DNA from: Sphingobium sp. AP49
GTDB taxonomy: Bacteria; Pseudomonadota; Alphaproteobacteria; Sphingomonadales; Sphingomonadaceae
NCBI RefSeq assembly: GCF_000281715.2
Contig: NZ_CP124576.1
Location: 3,755,001 to 3,819,000, forward strand
Reading direction: 5' to 3'
Length of the DNA: 64,000 bases
Both the position numbers and the translations under genes were made by a program. Positions 60,560 to 64,000 of this stretch are shown here, piece after piece (position 1 is the stretch's first letter; each line of letters begins with the position of its first letter). The notes beneath the pieces were generated by a model. It was not told where the DNA came from and did not search any database. It was given only the letters and a program-made list of their open reading frames with translations.

Positions 60560-61642
60560 TCAGTTGCTCCGCGCCAGCAGCGCGACCAGTTCATCCTTCC
60601 AGAATTTCGCCCAGGTGTGGGTGCTGTGTCCCCGCGTCTTGGGCGAATAGGGGATCAGCTTGTAGCGCGTGGTCTTCAGCCGCTTGGCCGCCGTTTCGGC
60701 CATGCCCATTTCCGGCGGATTGATGAAATCGTCGGAGGAGTTGATCCAGGTCATCGGCGCGCTGATCTTTTCCAGATCGGCAGACGGATCATAATCGCGC
60801 GAGGAATCGAGCTGATAGAGATAATCATTGGCGTCGCGGCTGGCGATGTCGCGATCGAACCGTTCCTTCCAATAGGCGTCGACCGCGTCGCGCGTGGGAA
60901 ATTGCACCTGCATGTACCAGGCGGCGGCACCGGCGATCTGCGACAGGCTGGACGCGGTGCGCAGGCCCAGCAGCGGCTGCGCCTTGTAATTGCCGTCCTG
61001 CCAGGCGGGATCGGCGCGGATGCCGTCCATCGCCGCCTTGCGCCACATGCGGTTACGCCCCGCTATCGGCGCTGCCTGGCACGCCATCGGCATCAGCGCA
61101 CTGGCAAAGCCGGGATGCTTTTCGCCCCAGACGAAGATGTGCATGCAGCCCATCGAGGTGCCGAAGGTCAGCCGCAGATGATCGATCTTCAGCCCATCGA
61201 CCAGCATGCGGCGCTGCGCCTCGACCATGTCGTCATAATCATAATGGGGAAAGGCCATGCGCAGCCCGTCGCTGGGCTTGGAGGAATCGCCATGGCCGAT
61301 ATTGTCGGGCAGGATGATGAAATAGCGGCGGACGTCGAGCGGCTGGCCTGGGCCATATAGCTCGTCGGCAAATTGCGGCTGCAGGAATTGCGTGCCCGAT
61401 CCGCCGGTGCCGTGCAGGATCATCACCGCATTGTCGATCCGCCCCTTCGCATCGCGATGCGGCGTGCCGATGGTGCGATAATGGATGCGCAGTTCAGGCA
61501 GCTTCTCGCCCGAGCGAAAGGCGAAGTCGCGGATGACATGGTCGCCCTGCTTGACCTGCGCGGCATCGAATCCCTGCGCCAGTGCCGGCGTGGCGAGCAG
61601 CAGTGCGGCAGCGGCGGCGAGCCGGGGCCATCGGTTTTTCAT
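60560..61642 (-). CDS. Secreted alpha/beta hydrolase, homoserine acetyltransferase (MetX)-like (360 aa)
   Basis: The signal peptide (MKNRWPRLAAAAALLLATPALAQ) argues against a cytoplasmic MetX; secreted relatives are probably esterases or hydrolases. The fold blocks are HYRTIGTPHRDAKGRIDNAVMILHGTGG, the nucleophile elbow FGTSMGCMH, the acid in INSSDDFINPP and the histidine in RGHSTHTWAKFW. AGGGAGGA lies about 12 nt before the ATG at 61642; the longer frame upstream is unrelated. It is convergent with the peptide transporter and divergent from an S10 carboxypeptidase. Confidence 0.87.
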   Translation of the reverse strand: MKNRWPRLAAAAALLLATPALAQGFDAAQVKQGDHVIRDFAFRSGEKLPELRIHYRTIGTPHRDAKGRIDNAVMILHGTGGSGTQFLQPQFADELYGPGQPLDVRRYFIILPDNIGHGDSSKPSDGLRMAFPHYDYDDMVEAQRRMLVDGLKIDHLRLTFGTSMGCMHIFVWGEKHPGFASALMPMACQAAPIAGRNRMWRKAAMDGIRADPAWQDGNYKAQPLLGLRTASSLSQIAGAAAWYMQVQFPTRDAVDAYWKERFDRDIASRDANDYLYQLDSSRDYDPSADLEKISAPMTWINSSDDFINPPEMGMAETAAKRLKTTRYKLIPYSPKTRGHSTHTWAKFWKDELVALLARSN

Positions 61643-61748
61643 AGGTCTGGTCCTCCCTTGGAACTTTGCGAAGATGGCGCATATGCACATTTGACAGATT
61701 TGGTATACGATGTACGGTTCGCTGCAAATGAAGGCAACAGGCAGAGTC

Positions 61749-63302
61749 ATGATCCCCAAAAACATCGCATATTCCGCCCTTCCCCTGCTGCTGACGGCGC
61801 TGGCCGCGCCGTCGATCGCCGCCGACAAGCCCGCCCCGGCGGACAAGGAAGAGACGAAGAAGGACGATAGCGCCGTCGCCCCGGTCGAGGAACAGGCGAT
61901 GCCCAGCCGCGCGTCGGTGACGGTCGCCGGCAAACTGATCCACTACACCGCCACGCCCGGCACGCTGACGATCCGCAACGATGCCGGCGAACCGATCGCC
62001 AGCCTGTTCTACACCGCCTATGTCGCCGATCGGGCCAAGGGCGCCAGGGAACGGCCGATCACCTTCCTGTTCAACGGCGGTCCGGGTTCATCGAGCATGT
62101 GGCTGCACATGGGTTCCTTCGGCCCGGTGCGGGTCGACACCCCGACCGCCGATACCGCCCGCCCGGCGCCCTTTGCCATCGGGCCCAATCCCGACAGCCT
62201 GATCGACCGCAGCGACCTGGTCTTCATCGACGCGATCGGCACCGGCCTGTCGCGCCCGCTCGGCAAGGCGCAGGGCAAGGATTTCTGGGGTGTCGATCCC
62301 GACATCGACGCCTTTGCCAGCGCCATCCAGCGCTATCTGACGATCAACAATCGCTGGAATGCGCCCAAATTCCTGCTCGGCGAAAGCTATGGCACGCTGC
62401 GCGCGGCGGGCCTGGTCAACACGCTGCAGGAACGCGGCGTGCAGATGAACGGCGTGGTGCTGCTGTCGTCGATCCTGAACTATGGCATCCGCAATCCCGG
62501 TTACGACCAGATCAACGTCACCTATCTGCCCAGCTATGCGGCAACCGCCTGGTACCATAACCGCCTGCCCAACCGGCCGGCGACGCTGGAGCCATTCCTG
62601 AGCGAAGTACGCGCCTTTTCCCTAGGCCCCTATCTCACTGCGCTGGCGAAGGGCGACGACCTGCCCGATGGTGAGCGCGATGCGAGCGCGACCCAGTTGG
62701 CCGCCTATACCGGCCTGTCAAAGGGCTTCATTCTGCAGAACAAGCTGCGCATCGATCTTGGCCGGTTCCGCAAGGAACTGATGCGCGACAGCAGCCGCAC
62801 CGTCGGCCGGCTGGATTCCCGCTTCGTGGGCATCGATGTCGACGACAGCGCCGCCGATCCGGAGTTCGACGCGGCCGATACCTCGATCAGCGGCGCCTAT
62901 ATCGCGGCGCTCAATTCCTATCTGTTCGGGACGCTCGGCTACAAGACTCCGCTCAGCTACCGCCCGAATTTCTACAAGGATATCAGCCCCGCCTGGGACC
63001 AGCGCCACCGCGCACCGGGCGGCGGCGGCCGGCCGATGCCGGCCGCCGATACCGCGCTGGACCTGGCCCGTGCGATGCGCACCAACAGCCATCTCAAGGT
63101 GCTGTCGCTCAACGGCTATTATGACATGGCGACGCCCTTCGCCGGCGCCGAATATGACCTGAAGCATATGCAGCTCGACAAGGGGCTGCAGGCCAATATC
63201 AGCTATCGCTATTATGAATCCGGGCACATGATCTACATCCACCCGGACTCCATGAAGGGCCTGCGCCGCGACCTGCTGGCCTTCTACGACAGCGCCATGT
63301 GA
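61749..63302 (+). CDS. Serine carboxypeptidase, peptidase family S10, secreted (517 aa)
   Basis: Removes C-terminal residues from peptides, probably in the periplasm. The signal peptide reads MIPKNIAYSALPLLLTALAAPSIAA, followed by a charged linker rich in Lys, Glu and Asp. Catalytic triad: Ser in LLGESYGTLRAAG, Asp in LNGYYDMATPFAG and His in ESGHMIYIHPDS; the oxyanion region is LFNGGPGSSSMW. The start is not certain: ATGs at 61728 and 61710 are in frame and would lengthen the signal segment. It complements the M28 aminopeptidase and the POT carrier in peptide use. Confidence 0.92.
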   Translation: MIPKNIAYSALPLLLTALAAPSIAADKPAPADKEETKKDDSAVAPVEEQAMPSRASVTVAGKLIHYTATPGTLTIRNDAGEPIASLFYTAYVADRAKGARERPITFLFNGGPGSSSMWLHMGSFGPVRVDTPTADTARPAPFAIGPNPDSLIDRSDLVFIDAIGTGLSRPLGKAQGKDFWGVDPDIDAFASAIQRYLTINNRWNAPKFLLGESYGTLRAAGLVNTLQERGVQMNGVVLLSSILNYGIRNPGYDQINVTYLPSYAATAWYHNRLPNRPATLEPFLSEVRAFSLGPYLTALAKGDDLPDGERDASATQLAAYTGLSKGFILQNKLRIDLGRFRKELMRDSSRTVGRLDSRFVGIDVDDSAADPEFDAADTSISGAYIAALNSYLFGTLGYKTPLSYRPNFYKDISPAWDQRHRAPGGGGRPMPAADTALDLARAMRTNSHLKVLSLNGYYDMATPFAGAEYDLKHMQLDKGLQANISYRYYESGHMIYIHPDSMKGLRRDLLAFYDSAM

Positions 63303-63308
63303 GCCATC

Positions 63309-63336
63309 GGCGCCGCGTCCATGAGGATGCGGCGCC
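63309..63336. terminator. Terminator hairpin between convergent S10 and amidohydrolase genes
   Basis: A 12-bp stem (63309-63320 with 63325-63336, one G-T pair) with an ATGA loop lies in the 42-nt gap between the two stop codons. It can act on both strands. Confidence 0.65.
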
Positions 63337-63344
63337 GCTTGGGC

Positions 63345-64000
63345 TCAGCGCTTGTCCGCGACCATGAACAGCTGCGTCTGCGGCAGGGCCTCGAGATCGA
63401 CCTCCTTGCCCGCGACGAACAGCCGGCCGAGGCGGCGGATATTATGGATGTCGGCCAGCGGATCGGCGTCCAACAATAGCAGGTCGGCGATCTTGCCCGG
63501 CTCCACCGTGCCCAGATCCTTGAGTTGCCCGGCCGCCCGCGCCCCGTTGCGGGTTGCCGCCACGATTGCCTGCATCGGCGTCATGCCCAGTTCCACCAGC
63601 CCCTCGATCGCCAGCAGGCTCCCCTCGCCCGGTTCCTGCTCCGGCGATTTGGGCGCACGGCGAAATTCGGGCGCATCACCCAGATAATTGTCGGTGGCGA
63701 TCGTAACAGGGCATCCGGCCGCAATCAGTCGCTCGGCATTGCGCCGCTCGATCTCCGCATCATCGCCGCGCATCGCTGCCCGGCGTCGCAGTTCGGTGCT
63801 GGTCAACGCCGGCGGCATCTGCGCGATGTCCGCCACCGCCTTGGCACGCTTGGCGATCTGCTTCTGCCGCACCGCGCCGGTCACCATGTTGGACCGCATC
63901 GCACATAACGTCCCCTTCGACAGGATCAGCGCGATCAGATCGTCGGGATAATCGCGGCTCAATATCTCGGGATGCTGGATCAGGTCGATCCCAGCCTCGA
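63345..64000 (-). CDS. Amidohydrolase, imidazolonepropionase/prolidase-like (partial, N-terminus off the window)
   Basis: The open frame runs to the right edge of the window without a start; the visible 218 residues are the C-terminal half. AGIDLIQHPEIL at the edge is the conserved metal-binding H-P-E segment. LIAAGCPVTIATDNYLGDAPEF carries the late catalytic aspartate, and VEPGKIADLLLLDADPLADIHNIRR is the usual C-terminal block, shared with the amidohydrolase domain of the 16950 gene. Substrate unknown; related enzymes split dipeptides or N-acyl amino acids. It is convergent with the S10 carboxypeptidase. Confidence 0.88.
   Translation of the reverse strand, partial: EAGIDLIQHPEILSRDYPDDLIALILSKGTLCAMRSNMVTGAVRQKQIAKRAKAVADIAQMPPALTSTELRRRAAMRGDDAEIERRNAERLIAAGCPVTIATDNYLGDAPEFRRAPKSPEQEPGEGSLLAIEGLVELGMTPMQAIVAATRNGARAAGQLKDLGTVEPGKIADLLLLDADPLADIHNIRRLGRLFVAGKEVDLEALPQTQLFMVADKR

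Noticed and set aside
60560..61642. Methionine biosynthesis metX
   Set aside because: The fold matches, but a secretion signal and peptide-degradation neighbours make a cytoplasmic homoserine acetyltransferase unlikely.
1..64000. tRNA, rRNA, CRISPR arrays, insertion sequences, prophage genes
   Set aside because: No clover-leaf sequence, repeat-spacer array, transposase, integrase or terminal inverted repeats were seen in the intergenic regions.

Overview
The window looks like chromosomal DNA of a high-GC alphaproteobacterium of the Sphingomonadaceae (Sphingobium/Sphingomonas type). This rests on many TonB-dependent receptors paired with amidohydrolases and beta-lactamase-family serine hydrolases, a FixLJ/FNR oxygen circuit, and dense operons whose genes overlap by 1-4 nt. 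The genus is inferred from gene style; no rRNA or tRNA gene was seen. No CRISPR array or insertion sequence was seen either.

Layout: (1) 1-3231, minus: uracil-catabolic rutBCDA genes, followed by the start of a cyclic-nucleotide-binding flavoprotein. (2) 3359-14471: two minus-strand operons (TonB receptor-dgcN-membrane transporter-serine hydrolase-M19 dipeptidase; serine hydrolase-dgcA) and a divergent XRE/cupin regulator. The two operon promoters share a motif, so I read this as one regulon for D-glutamate or D-amino-acid peptides. (3) 14545-16811: DUF3649-PepSY-DUF3325 membrane operon behind a Fur-box-like site. (4) 16950-26462, minus: MocR regulator, PaiB-like flavin protein, amidohydrolase, a TonB receptor with a 1-nt frameshift, and a propeller-amidohydrolase. 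(5) 26501-32345: FNR, FixJ, FixL, an unknown protein, GNAT, OmpW and HemN, with FNR-like boxes between ompW and hemN. (6) 32342-39442: TctDE-like two-component system, an orphan solute-binding protein, an OprO/P porin, a CitMHS citrate transporter and an AbrB-type membrane protein. (7) 39464-40117: TerC-family membrane protein with a structured leader. (8) 40593-46832: a PAS protein, a 46-codon double-glycine-leader peptide gene missed by ordinary ORF length cut-offs, and a complete type I peptide exporter (HlyD adaptor, C39-peptidase ABC transporter, TolC-like protein). (9) 46936-57030: TonB receptor, serine hydrolase, two-component system, CapA-family protein and M28 aminopeptidase. (10) 57075-64000: Lrp regulator, leucine dehydrogenase with a coupled ACT-domain protein, POT peptide transporter, MetX-like hydrolase, S10 carboxypeptidase and a partial amidohydrolase.

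Much of the window serves scavenging of peptides and amino-acid derivatives: outer-membrane receptors, periplasmic hydrolases, inner-membrane uptake and deamination, each block with its own regulator. The most novel item is the exported-peptide locus at 40.6-46.8 kb. It carries a peptide with a textbook secretion leader but no recognisable immunity or modification gene.
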